From: Collinsella sp.
GTDB taxonomy: Bacteria; Actinomycetota; Coriobacteriia; Coriobacteriales; Coriobacteriaceae
DNA: 64,000 nt
Reading direction: 5' to 3'
NCBI GenBank assembly: GCA_019414205.1
Contig: DXML01000024.1
Location: forward strand, 6,598-70,597
A model generated the notes under the pieces. It saw only the letters and a program-made list of their open reading frames with translations, did no database searches and was not told where the DNA came from. The position numbers were made by a program, and so were the translations under genes. Shown here piece by piece: positions 45,536 through 54,224 of the stretch; position 1 is the stretch's first letter; each line of letters starts with the position of its first letter.

Positions 45536-46435
45536 TCACTCCGGATCAAACGACATGTCGCCCAAACCGACCTTAAAACGATACGTGGCAGACTTATCGC
45601 CGTTATCGAATTCAAGATTCAAAATGGTCTCGCCATCGTAGCCAAGCGGAAGGAAATCGCTCTCAAAATCGCCGCTGCCCACGGTAAGGCTCGCCTTAAA
45701 GCCCGTAGAATTCGGAACCGTCATCTCCACATCGCCCGAGTCCACGCTCACGTCCATCGACTTCGCGGGGGCCTGGTAGAGCTCGAACGTCGCATCGCCC
45801 AAACCGACCTTGGCATTCAGAGTGTCGGTCACGGCGCCCGTAAACGCGACGTCTCCCGAGTCCAACGTCAAATCAAAGTCGTGGCACGCAATGTCCGCGA
45901 CCGTCAGGTCTCCCAACCCCACGTTTGCCGTAATGCCCGTCATGTTATCGGCAAGCTCACGCGGCAGTTCAATGGTGACCTTACGGTCATGGGCGCGCTC
46001 GTCATCGCAGTCGAACTGGCTAATCTTGAGTGTAGAGCCCTCGATCTTGGCTAGATTCTGAGTGGCGGCATCGGAAGCAGATGCCCCCTTTGCAACGTGC
46101 CCGCTTTCGATGACACGTACCGGTCCGTCAGAGACACGTTTAACCTCGACCGTCCCCGACGTCACATCCAAGTCGAGCGATTGGAACGCGTCTTCGTCAA
46201 AAGTCGTGCTCGAAAGCTGCTGAGGCCGAGCGGAATAGTTACCGCCATCCAAAAGATCGTCCTCGTCAAACATATCGTCCATACCAGACAAGCCGGGTAC
46301 AACATCGTCGAGATCCCACGGGCCATCAAAATGAATCAAAGTCCGCGAAATACCAAAGACAAGTCCGATGATGAGCACGAACGCTCCGATGCCAACGCCC
46401 AAGCGTACCTTGGATTCATGCGAAAGCTTCATCAT
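45536..46435 (-). CDS. DUF4097 beta-strand-repeat membrane protein
   Basis: A 299-residue protein with one N-terminal transmembrane helix (residues 12-32), an acidic D/G-rich spacer and a right-handed beta-helix-like domain of DUF4097 repeats: FQSLDLDVTSGTVEVKRVSD, ITANVGLGDLTVADI, FDLTLDSGDVAFTG, AKVGLGDATF, MDVSVDSGDVEMTV, LTVGSGDFESDF. The recurring V-x-S/L-G-D units are plain. The ATG overlaps the stop of the upstream regulator gene (ATGA), so the pair is translationally coupled. In Gram-positive bacteria such pairs act in envelope-stress sensing; the ligand is unknown. Confidence 0.85.
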   Translation of the reverse strand: MMKLSHESKVRLGVGIGAFVLIIGLVFGISRTLIHFDGPWDLDDVVPGLSGMDDMFDEDDLLDGGNYSARPQQLSSTTFDEDAFQSLDLDVTSGTVEVKRVSDGPVRVIESGHVAKGASASDAATQNLAKIEGSTLKISQFDCDDERAHDRKVTIELPRELADNMTGITANVGLGDLTVADIACHDFDLTLDSGDVAFTGAVTDTLNAKVGLGDATFELYQAPAKSMDVSVDSGDVEMTVPNSTGFKASLTVGSGDFESDFLPLGYDGETILNLEFDNGDKSATYRFKVGLGDMSFDPE

Positions 46436-47154
46436 TCATCACCCTCTTTGGCGATCGGGTCAGCGGTAGTCGCGGTAGCCACGCCAGCATCAACCGCAGC
46501 GGAAGCATCCTGCACCTGAGTCCTAGCCGTCACCGGTGCCGAACCAACCTGGATATCTCCGCGCGCCCAATCGCCATCGAGCGCACGCGCCACCCAGTGA
46601 TAGATGGGGATCGTAAAGAAGATCAGCGCGGCAAAGGGGCCGGCACCAAACGGGAACATCAGCAAAAAGAACAGCAGCCAGCACACAGCCCAATATGGGA
46701 ACGACTGAAACGGACCCTTCACCGGAGTCGAGCCAACCGCACCGCCACTCGTCGCCTGCGCCGTAGCGGCATTGGCGGCCTGCGCGCTCCAACTTGCCGC
46801 TTGCGCCGCCTTGGCCGCAGCGTCACTTGCCTGCGTTGCCGCCTCGGTAGCGCGTGCCGCCGCCTCGTGGGTGCGGGCACGCTCTGCCGCCTCGGCTTCG
46901 CGCTGACGGGCGCGGTCCTCGTTCTCAAACTCGATATCGTCCTCGATCTCGTCGCTCGGATTGAGCAGCTCATCCAGACTCACACCATAGAGCTTGGCGA
47001 GCGAAATCAGGTTCTCGGTATCGGGCGAGCTCTCCGCGCGCTCCCATTTACTGACTGCTTGGCGTGACAGTCCCAGCTTTCGCGCCAATCCTTCTTGGCT
47101 AAAGCCCTTGCTGCGGCGAAGGTCGGCGAGCCGCTGAGCAGTTTCTACATTCAT
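46432..47154 (-). CDS. XRE-family helix-turn-helix protein with C-terminal membrane domain
   Basis: A 240-residue membrane-tethered DNA-binding protein. Residues 1-62 form an XRE HTH (RLADLRRSKGFSQEGLARKL, SRQAVSKWERAESSPDTENL). Then an acidic/Arg region leads into an alanine-rich coiled-coil (about 85-140: EAAERARTHEAAARATEA and beyond) and two helices near 160-200 (PYWAVCWLLFFLLMFPFGAG). A tail on one side follows. The ATG at 47154 has an ideal TAGGAGGAACC; the longer frame extends into the divergent promoter region. Probably a membrane-bound regulator of its DUF4097 partner. Confidence 0.87.
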   Translation of the reverse strand: MNVETAQRLADLRRSKGFSQEGLARKLGLSRQAVSKWERAESSPDTENLISLAKLYGVSLDELLNPSDEIEDDIEFENEDRARQREAEAAERARTHEAAARATEAATQASDAAAKAAQAASWSAQAANAATAQATSGGAVGSTPVKGPFQSFPYWAVCWLLFFLLMFPFGAGPFAALIFFTIPIYHWVARALDGDWARGDIQVGSAPVTARTQVQDASAAVDAGVATATTADPIAKEGDE

Positions 47155-47421
47155 GGTTCCTCCTATGCGATGCCAGCCGTGCCGCCGGACCGTTTTTGTT
47201 CTTAAGGCGCCTTGCACAGTTAAAAATCTATCCGCCACCGCCAAAATCATGCCACCTATTCTAGTGAGATTTTTGACAACCGGCGGTTGCGGGCACATAT
47301 GAGCTGCGGAAATGTGTCCAAACAAAGCAATGACCCACAGCTCGGTTGTCCCCGTTGCGGCGTTAACGGTAGTATGGTCGTACTGTTTATTCCGCACCGC
47401 CATCGGAGGGAGTTCCGCGCC

Positions 47422-48294
47422 GTGAACCGCGATTTCGCATCATCGCTCATCCAGCTCAACAATACGTTCTATCGCGAGCACTCCGCTTCCTTTTCCGATA
47501 CGCGCCAAGCCCCGTGGCCCGGCTGGGTGCGCACCATGGACATCGCGCTTGAGCAGCTCGATGTGGCCACGATCGAGCATCCCGTCCGCGTCTTCGACCT
47601 TGCCTGCGGCAATATGCGATTCGAGAACTTTGCCGCCGGCGGGGCACTTGCCGCCAAGGGCGTCGACGGCGCAAACCCCTCGGCAGATGCCAGCTGCCCG
47701 TTTGAGTTCTATGGTGTCGACTCGTGCCAAGATCTGGCAATAGACGCCCACGGCCACGCCCTGCGCATTCCCAACCTGCACTTCCAGGAACTCGATGCGC
47801 TCGACGCCCTCATGAAGCTCAACCCCGCCGAGACGCCCGATGTGCTTTTCGATGCCCCGCTCGCCGATATCTCGGTCTGCTTTGGCTTTATGCACCACGT
47901 GCCGTCATGCGAGTACCGCGTGCGCGTGCTCGACGCCCTGGTGCGCCAGACGCGCCCGGGCGGCATCATCGCTATCAGCTTTTGGGAGTTTATGAACGAC
48001 GAGCGCATGGCGCGCAAGGCCGTTCGCGCCGAGGCCCGCGCCGAGCTCGCACCACCGTTTGAGGGATACGATTCCGCACAGTTCGAGGCCGGCGATCACC
48101 TCATCGGCTGGCAAAACGACCGCCACGCCTACCGCTATTGCCATCACTTTGACGATCAGCAGATCACCGACCTGGTGCGCGGCGTCCGTACGTTCTACAA
48201 AAGCGGCGAGGTCCCCGTGCGCGAGCTCGAGCGTTTCCACGCCGACGGCCGTAGCGGCGAGCTCAACCGCTATGTAATCCTCAAGCGCCTGTAG
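47422..48294 (+). CDS. Trm9/ALKBH8-like tRNA methyltransferase
   Basis: A 290-residue class I SAM-dependent methyltransferase. Before the SAM-binding motif (VRVFDLACGNMRF, 56-67) it has FSDTRQAPWPGW at 24-35. This closely recalls the FSxTRxxPWP block of yeast Trm9 and human ALKBH8, which methyl-esterify cm5U34 to mcm5U in tRNA. The later motif FMHHVPSCEYRVRVLDALVR with CFGFMHH, and GGIIAISFWEFM, are also typical of this group. The GTG at 47422 is preceded by GGAGGGAG; the frame back to 47287 is unsupported. Reaction inferred from the motif and from the nearby elp3. Confidence 0.72.
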   Translation: MNRDFASSLIQLNNTFYREHSASFSDTRQAPWPGWVRTMDIALEQLDVATIEHPVRVFDLACGNMRFENFAAGGALAAKGVDGANPSADASCPFEFYGVDSCQDLAIDAHGHALRIPNLHFQELDALDALMKLNPAETPDVLFDAPLADISVCFGFMHHVPSCEYRVRVLDALVRQTRPGGIIAISFWEFMNDERMARKAVRAEARAELAPPFEGYDSAQFEAGDHLIGWQNDRHAYRYCHHFDDQQITDLVRGVRTFYKSGEVPVRELERFHADGRSGELNRYVILKRL

Positions 48295-48413
48295 GCATCG
48301 ACGACTCGCCGCCGGGCCGCGCCGCAACGTTCGGGCAAACTATGCCCACCCCTTTTTCAACCCATTGATGGAACGCGCAGCCATGCGTTCCATACTTATG
48401 ACCAAGGAGCCTC

Positions 48414-49253
48414 ATGGGAGCCGTCCACGTTCGCACGCCTAAGAACTTTGTGCTCGAGGAGCGCCTGGAGCGCTACGCCGATGCAATTGAGACGAACCCC
48501 GAGGCCTATGCCGGAGATTGGCGCGAGGCCTGTGCGCCAGTTGGCAGCAAGCCCTTCGAACACCTTCACCTGGACCTTGGTTGTGGCAAGGGAACGTACC
48601 TTGTAGAGCGCGCGACCCACGAGCCAAACACCCTCTTTATCGGTATGGACCAGGAGCCCATCTGCATCGCCTATGCCGCGCAGAAAATCTGCGAGCAGGA
48701 GCTATCAAACGTACTCGTCCTGCCCCGAGGCGCCGCATCGCTGCCGCAGCTGTTTGCCGCAGGCGAGCTCGATGCCATTACCATTAACTTTCCCACGCCG
48801 CAGCCCAAGGCCAAGTACGCCAAAAAGCGACTCGTCCATGTCGACCACCTAATGCTGTACCGTCCGCTCTTTGCAGCCGGCGCCACCGTCACGCTGCGCA
48901 CCGACAGTAAGCCATTGCGCGACTACGCCTTGGGGCAGTTTGCTGCGGCCGGCTATGACACGCTTTGGGTAAGCGACGACGTCCGCCGCGACCATCCCGA
49001 GCATCCCGAGACCGAATACGAATGCCGCACGCGCGAGATGGGTGCCGTCGTCTATGGCATTTGCGCCACGCCCGGTGCGCAGCCCAGTGACGATGTGCTC
49101 ACGGCGGGTCACATGCAGGAGCAAAGTCTTGCCTGCTACCTGCCCGATAACCTCGATGAGCTCACCTATGTACCTCTGGGCATGGAAGAAGCCGTCGAGA
49201 ACTTTAGAAACCGCGCCCGCAAGGGCAAGAAGCGCTTACCGCAGGAGTCCTAG
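48414..49253 (+). CDS. trmB: tRNA (guanine-N7-)-methyltransferase TrmB
   Basis: A 279-residue SAM-dependent enzyme that makes m7G46 in the variable loop of tRNA. The SAM motif LDLGCGKGTYLVERA lies near residue 43; FIGMDQEPICIAYAAQKI binds SAM; the catalytic/tRNA-binding motif is ITINFPTPQPKAKYAKKRL near 122-140 (equivalent to NFPDPWPKKRH in the reference family), followed by TLRTDSKPL. It is about 60 residues longer than typical TrmB; the extra C-terminal part is basic (NFRNRARKGKKRLP). Start supported by AAGGAG. Probably one transcript with the Trm9-like gene 120 bp upstream. Confidence 0.88.
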   Translation: MGAVHVRTPKNFVLEERLERYADAIETNPEAYAGDWREACAPVGSKPFEHLHLDLGCGKGTYLVERATHEPNTLFIGMDQEPICIAYAAQKICEQELSNVLVLPRGAASLPQLFAAGELDAITINFPTPQPKAKYAKKRLVHVDHLMLYRPLFAAGATVTLRTDSKPLRDYALGQFAAAGYDTLWVSDDVRRDHPEHPETEYECRTREMGAVVYGICATPGAQPSDDVLTAGHMQEQSLACYLPDNLDELTYVPLGMEEAVENFRNRARKGKKRLPQES

Positions 49254-49320
49254 GGGCTTCTGATGGTCGCGGCATCGGCAAACAAGCGCAAATAAGCGCC
49301 AGCGAACGGTCCTCAAACCT

Positions 49321-49440
49321 AAGTGAGTAGACTATTTAGCAATAGCCAAGCACAACCCGCATAGTGAAAACTAAAACCGCAGGTAGAGCCCTTGCGCAAA
49401 AGCCATGTGCTCGCGATATCGCAAAAAGTCTACTCACTTA
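49321..49440. repeat. 120-bp inverted-end repeat, copy 1
   Basis: Begins AAGTGAGTAGACT and ends AGTCTACTCACTT plus A: complementary ends of 13 or more bp. The centre carries CCGCAGGTAGA at offset 57-67. It lies between trmB and the DUF3516 helicase gene, in an otherwise gene-free 311-bp gap. Exactly 120 bp, like copies 2 and 3, though its interior is the most diverged. Confidence 0.9.
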
Positions 49441-49564
49441 GCTGGCTACTGCACCAAACGGCTGGGCAGAACGCCCATTTCCTGCATTTTCTCGCGTGCT
49501 GGCACCCCGCGCCGCCGCTACGCCATAATAGTTGGCGAACAATCGCGAGAGAAAGCAACCACAC

Positions 49565-52246
49565 ATGGCACAGACCACGACAGATACCGCCGCCAGCACC
49601 GTCTCGGGCGCCGGCGCCGCCAGCTCATTCTCGGGCGGCACGGGAACCGAGGCCGAGTTCGGCTCGCTCGGCGCGCTCTCCCCCGCTTGGTGGGAGCCCG
49701 AGGATGGCAGCGAGCCCGAACCGTGGCTCACGCCCGATCAGGCCTTCGAGCGCTTCTTTGAATGGACGAGCGACCGCGGCATCGAGCTGTGGGATCACCA
49801 AGAAGAGGCCCTCATGGACCTGGCTGCCGGCGATCACGTCATTTTGGGCACACCGACCGGATCGGGCAAGTCGCTTGTCGCGCTGGGCATGCTCTTTATG
49901 GGCATGGCGCAGGGCAAGCGCTGCTATTACACGGCCCCCATCAAGGCCTTGGTCAGCGAAAAGTTCTTCGACCTGGTACAGGTGCTCGGCCGCGATAACG
50001 TCGGTATGATCACCGGCGACACGCATATCAATACCAAAGCGCCCGTCATCTGCTGCACGGCAGAGATCCTTGCTAACGACGCACTGCGCGAGGGCGAAGA
50101 TGCCGATGTGGGCTGCGTCGCCATGGACGAGTTCCACTACTTTGCCGACCCCGATCGCGGTTGGGCCTGGCAGGTACCGCTGCTCACCCTGCCTCACACA
50201 CAATTCATGCTCATGAGCGCCACGCTCGGCGATGTCACTGCCATCGCCGCCTCACTCGAGGAGCACACCGGCGCTGCTTGCGACTTGGTCGTCGACGCCC
50301 CGCGTCCTGTTCCGCTGAGCTACGACTATGTGACAACCTCCCTCGAGGGCACGGTCGAGCTCGCCATGCGCCGAGGCGAGGCCCCGCTCTATATCGTGCA
50401 CTTTAGCCAGGATGCTGCCCTTGCGACGGCACAGTCGCTCGCCAATTTTGGCATCGCCAGCAAGGAGCAGCGCGAGGCCATCAAAGAAGCGGCAAAGGGA
50501 ACGAGCTTTTCCACGGCCTTTGGTAAGATTCTCAAACGTCTGCTTGGATGCGGCGTCGGCGTGCACCATGCTGGCATGTTGCCGCGCTATCGCCTGCTTG
50601 TCGAGCGCTTGGCGCAGCAGGGTCTGTTGCCCGTCATCTGCGGCACCGATACGCTCGGCGTCGGCATCAACGTACCCATCCACACCGTGGTGCTCACCGC
50701 GCTCACCAAGTTCGATGGCTACAAGATGCGTCGTCTGCGCGCCCGTGAGTTCCATCAGATTGCCGGTCGCGCCGGCCGCTCGGGCTTCGATACCGAGGGC
50801 ATGGTGATTGCCGAGGCGCCCGAGCACGAGATCGAGAATGCCAAGCTTATGGCCAAGGCGGGCGACGACCCCAAGAAGCTCCGCAAGATTAAAAAGAAGA
50901 AGGCCCCCGAGGGCTTTGTCACCTGGAACAAGCAGACCTTTGAGCGCCTGATCGAGACGCAGCCCGAAACGCTCAAGCCGCGCCTTCGCATCACACACTC
51001 CATGGTGATTAGCGTGGTCGAGCAGGGCGGCGACGCTCGCGCCCGCGTGCACGACCTCATCGAGACAAGCCTGCAAACGCCCGAGGAAAAGGCTAAGCTC
51101 GAGGTTCGCGCCGACGAAATATTCGCCACGCTCATCGATTCCGGCGTCGTCGTTCGCACCGAAGTGCCGCCCGCACCCGACGCTCCGGCTGACGCCGCGC
51201 CGGACATCGACTACGCGCTGACGGTCGACCTGCCCGAGGACTTTGCGCTCGACCAGCCGCTCTCGCCGTTTTTGCTTGCCGCGCTGGAGTTGCTCGATCC
51301 CGAGAGCGAGACCTATACCATGGACCTCATCTCGATGGTCGAGGCTACGCTCGAGGACCCCAAGCAGGTATTGCGCGCACAGGAGCGCGCCGCGCGCGAC
51401 TGCGCCATGGCCGAAATGAAGGCCGACGGCATTGAGTATGAGGAGCGTCTGGAGCGTATTCAGGACGTCACGTACGAAAAACCGCTCGAGGATTTGCTCG
51501 ACGCCGCCTTTGACAAGTACTGCCAGGAAGTACCCTGGGCCAACGACTACCAGCTCTCGCCCAAGAGTGTCCTGCGCGACATGCTGGAAAGCGCGAGTGA
51601 CTTTAAGGGCTATATCCAAAAGCTCGGCATCGCCCGCTCCGAGGGCATTCTGCTGCGCTACCTAGCCGAGGCCTACCGTTCCCTCGATCGCACCGTGCCC
51701 ATTGAGAAGCACGATGAGCGCTTGCGTGACATCATTTCGTGGCTCGGCTTTGTGGTGCGCTCGGTCGACTCGAGCCTGGTGGACGAGTGGGAGAACGCCG
51801 GCAACCCGGCAGCCCTCGACGCCGCGCCGCCGCAGGGCATCGACGAGGTCGTGGCGGATCGCCGCGGCTGCACGCTGCTGGTGCGCAACGCGCTCTTCCG
51901 CCGCGTGACCCTTGCCGCCCGCGAGCACGTGCGCGACCTGGGCGAGCTCGACGACGACTGGGGCATGAGCGAGATCCGCTGGCAAAAGGCGCTCGATGCC
52001 TACCATGAGCAGCACGAGGAAATCCTCACCGACGGAGACGCCCGCAGCGCCGCGATGTTTTCCATCGACGAGTCCGACGAGAAGACCGCGCACGTATGGC
52101 ACGTGCACCAGATCTTTGCTGACGAGGATGGCGACCACGATTTTGGCATCATGGGCGATGTCGATCTGGACGCCACGCAAGACGGCGGCGAGGTAATCTT
52201 CAAGAACTACCGTGTCGGCTTTATCGAGGACCTGCTCGAGGACTAG
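49565..52246 (+). CDS. DUF3516 (Ski2-like) DEAD/DEAH-box helicase
   Basis: An 893-residue superfamily 2 helicase. A G/S/E-rich N-terminus is followed by Walker A GTPTGSGKS at 95-103, motif II DEFH at 188-191, LMSATLG near 220, TDTLGVGINVPIHTV and QIAGRAGRSGF. The long C-terminal part fits DUF3516 (LSPFLLAALELLDPESETY and LERIQDVTYEKPLEDLLDAA), an extension found in actinobacterial helicases. DEFH instead of DEAH/DExH is normal here. A role in RNA turnover or repair is possible but unproven. The ATG at 49565 follows GAGAGAAAG; the frame back to 49532 lacks one. Monocistronic, with its own strong terminator. Confidence 0.9.
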   Translation: MAQTTTDTAASTVSGAGAASSFSGGTGTEAEFGSLGALSPAWWEPEDGSEPEPWLTPDQAFERFFEWTSDRGIELWDHQEEALMDLAAGDHVILGTPTGSGKSLVALGMLFMGMAQGKRCYYTAPIKALVSEKFFDLVQVLGRDNVGMITGDTHINTKAPVICCTAEILANDALREGEDADVGCVAMDEFHYFADPDRGWAWQVPLLTLPHTQFMLMSATLGDVTAIAASLEEHTGAACDLVVDAPRPVPLSYDYVTTSLEGTVELAMRRGEAPLYIVHFSQDAALATAQSLANFGIASKEQREAIKEAAKGTSFSTAFGKILKRLLGCGVGVHHAGMLPRYRLLVERLAQQGLLPVICGTDTLGVGINVPIHTVVLTALTKFDGYKMRRLRAREFHQIAGRAGRSGFDTEGMVIAEAPEHEIENAKLMAKAGDDPKKLRKIKKKKAPEGFVTWNKQTFERLIETQPETLKPRLRITHSMVISVVEQGGDARARVHDLIETSLQTPEEKAKLEVRADEIFATLIDSGVVVRTEVPPAPDAPADAAPDIDYALTVDLPEDFALDQPLSPFLLAALELLDPESETYTMDLISMVEATLEDPKQVLRAQERAARDCAMAEMKADGIEYEERLERIQDVTYEKPLEDLLDAAFDKYCQEVPWANDYQLSPKSVLRDMLESASDFKGYIQKLGIARSEGILLRYLAEAYRSLDRTVPIEKHDERLRDIISWLGFVVRSVDSSLVDEWENAGNPAALDAAPPQGIDEVVADRRGCTLLVRNALFRRVTLAAREHVRDLGELDDDWGMSEIRWQKALDAYHEQHEEILTDGDARSAAMFSIDESDEKTAHVWHVHQIFADEDGDHDFGIMGDVDLDATQDGGEVIFKNYRVGFIEDLLED

Positions 52247-52270
52247 CCGGGCGCAATGGGACGAAACAAA

Positions 52271-52309
52271 GCGGGGCCGCTGGCAACATCGCCAGCGGCC
52301 CCGCTTTTT
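52271..52309. terminator. Strong terminator between converging genes
   Basis: A perfect 14-bp stem, GCGGGGCCGCTGGC with GCCAGCGGCCCCGC, then TTTTT on the plus strand. It ends the helicase transcript and may also stop the converging DUF2130 transcript. Confidence 0.92.
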
Positions 52310-52326
52310 GCGCGATACGCTATCCC

Positions 52327-54084
52327 CTACTCGGCATCCTCGACCTCATACGAATCCGCCTCGGCTGGCTCATCGTTCGTCTCTGTCGCGGCCCCGCGCG
52401 CCTCGTCAAACGCTGCTTTCATGGTCTTGTTGCCCCACGTGAGCTTGCGAATGGTAAGATCGTCGGCTTTCTTGTTGGCAAGGCGCAGATTGTTCTCGGA
52501 GGACAGCAATGCCTCCTTGGTTTTCTGCAGATGGCTAATCGTCTTGTCGATCTCATCGATTGCCGTTTGGAACTTGCGGCTCGCGATCTCGTAGTTGCGG
52601 CCGAAATCGTTCTTGAACTTCTCCATCTTGGCTTCGAAGTTCGTGACGTCGATATTCTGCTGTTTGTACTCCGCCAGCTCCTGCTTATAGCGAAGCGAAC
52701 CCATGGCGGCATTGCGCAGCAGAGTAATGATGGGAATGAAGAACTGCGGGCGGATCACATACATCTTCTCGTAGCGATAGCTCACGTCCACGATTCCCGC
52801 GTTGTAAAGCTCGCTCTCGGGCTCGAGCAGCGTGCAGAGCACCGCGTACTCACAGCCTTTCTGGCGACGATCGTGATCGAGTTTCTTAAAGAAGTCCTCG
52901 TTTTTATGCTTGGTCGCGGTCTCGTCGTTCTCGTTTTTCATCTCGAACATAATCGAAATGACCTCGTTGCCGCTCGCGTCGCACTCACGGAAAATGAAGT
53001 CTCCCTTGGTGCCCTCGGATGCATCGTTATCTTTCTCGAAGTACGCATTGGGAAACGCCGTCATGCGCAGACGGTTAAACTCGGTCTCGCAGTGCTGCTC
53101 GAGCGACTCGCCCACCATCTTGGTGGACAGGCGAACCTTCATGTCCTTAAGGCGCTCAATCTCTTCATCCTTGTAGCGAATCAGGTCATCGCTCGCGCGC
53201 TTGGCCTGCGCAAGCTCGAGCTCGTGTGCCGCCTTGGCTTGCTCCTCGCGAGAATCGCGCACCGCCAGCTCGCTCGTCAGTTTGGCACGTGCCTCATCGC
53301 GCTCTCGCTCCGCCGCGGCGACCGCCTCTGACAGGTTCATTTTTGCCATCAGTTCCTGCTCGCGCAGCTGGGCACGCAGGCCCTCGGCCTCTTGCTCGGA
53401 CTGAGCCTTTGCGGCGGAAAACTTCTCTTGCACCTTCGCGCGATAGTCAGTAAGCGCGCGCTCGGCCTCGCTGCGAGCGGCATCGAGCTCACGCTGCGAC
53501 TCTGCCGCGGCAGCGGCAAGCGCCATCTCCTGGGCCTTGTCCGCCGCGGCGATCCTGGCCTGCAGCTCGGCAATCTGAGCGTCGCGCGCGGACAGGTCGT
53601 TTTGAGCAGCATTGCGTGCCGCCGCCTCGGCAAGCCTGGCTTCATCATCTTTGCGCTCCAACTGCGCACGTAAATTGTCGATCTCGCGCTGAAGCTCGGC
53701 ATTCTCCTTTTGAGCATCGGAACGGGCCTCAACCGCCGCGCGCTGACTTGCACTCTCGCGCTCTGCGGCAGCGCCTTCGAGCTTGGCGCGCAGCTCGGCA
53801 AGCTCAGCGTCGCGCTTGGCAACCTCTTGTGCCAGCTGCTGAGCTGCAGCGTTCTTCTGCTCGACAAGCTGAGCGTCGCGCTGAGACTCTGCCTTTTGCA
53901 AGGCAGCCGTCGAGCGCGAGCGCTCAAGCTCCAGTGCCTGCTCGCCCTCGCGCTGGACCGCCTTCACGCGCTCATCCAGGTCGCGCGAGAACTCGGCATC
54001 GCGTACTTGCTTGACGATATCCGCATAGCCAGACGCATCGACCTTAAACACTTCGCCGCAATGCGGGCACTTGATCTCGTTCAT
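52327..54084 (-). CDS. DUF2130 coiled-coil protein with nuclease-like C-terminal domain
   Basis: A 585-residue protein. It opens with a CPHCGEVF zinc-ribbon half (CxxC, residues 6-9), then about 260 residues of A/E/R/Q-rich coiled-coil (near 30-290), and a C-terminal DUF2130 domain. The latter shows KGDFIFRE then MFEMKNEND, an aspartate followed by an E-x-K, as in PD-(D/E)xK nucleases, plus KKLDHDRRQKGCEYAVLCTL and YRYEKMYVIRPQFFIPIITL. Genes of this kind are often on mobile or defence-rich segments, but no activity is established. Alone on the minus strand; the upstream phosphoesterase gene has its own terminator. Confidence 0.85.
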   Translation of the reverse strand: MNEIKCPHCGEVFKVDASGYADIVKQVRDAEFSRDLDERVKAVQREGEQALELERSRSTAALQKAESQRDAQLVEQKNAAAQQLAQEVAKRDAELAELRAKLEGAAAERESASQRAAVEARSDAQKENAELQREIDNLRAQLERKDDEARLAEAAARNAAQNDLSARDAQIAELQARIAAADKAQEMALAAAAAESQRELDAARSEAERALTDYRAKVQEKFSAAKAQSEQEAEGLRAQLREQELMAKMNLSEAVAAAERERDEARAKLTSELAVRDSREEQAKAAHELELAQAKRASDDLIRYKDEEIERLKDMKVRLSTKMVGESLEQHCETEFNRLRMTAFPNAYFEKDNDASEGTKGDFIFRECDASGNEVISIMFEMKNENDETATKHKNEDFFKKLDHDRRQKGCEYAVLCTLLEPESELYNAGIVDVSYRYEKMYVIRPQFFIPIITLLRNAAMGSLRYKQELAEYKQQNIDVTNFEAKMEKFKNDFGRNYEIASRKFQTAIDEIDKTISHLQKTKEALLSSENNLRLANKKADDLTIRKLTWGNKTMKAAFDEARGAATETNDEPAEADSYEVEDAE

Positions 54085-54141
54085 AGCAGCTCCTCGATGG
54101 ACGCAAATTTCAACCGCCTACACTCTACCGCGCCGCACGGA

Positions 54142-54177
54142 CAAAAAAGGCGCCGCTGCCATAATGGCAACGGCGCC
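54142..54177 (-). terminator. Terminator downstream of the phosphoesterase gene
   Basis: GGCGCCGCTGCCAT pairs with ATGGCAACGGCGCC (54149-54177); on the minus strand the stem is followed by TTTTTT. It ends the HIRAN/small-protein/phosphoesterase transcript. Confidence 0.85.
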
Positions 54178-54218
54178 AGAGCCACCACAAAGGTGCCCGT
54201 CCCCTTTGTGGTGGCTCT
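54178..54218. repeat. 16-bp-arm palindrome overlapping the terminator region
   Basis: AGAGCCACCACAAAGG (54178-54193) and its exact complement (54203-54218) enclose TGCCCGTCC, with the shared GTCCC core. The flanking GGCGCC (54172-54177 and 54219-54224) would extend the stem, but only by stealing bases from the terminator stem. Confidence 0.8.
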
Positions 54219-54224
54219 GGCGCC

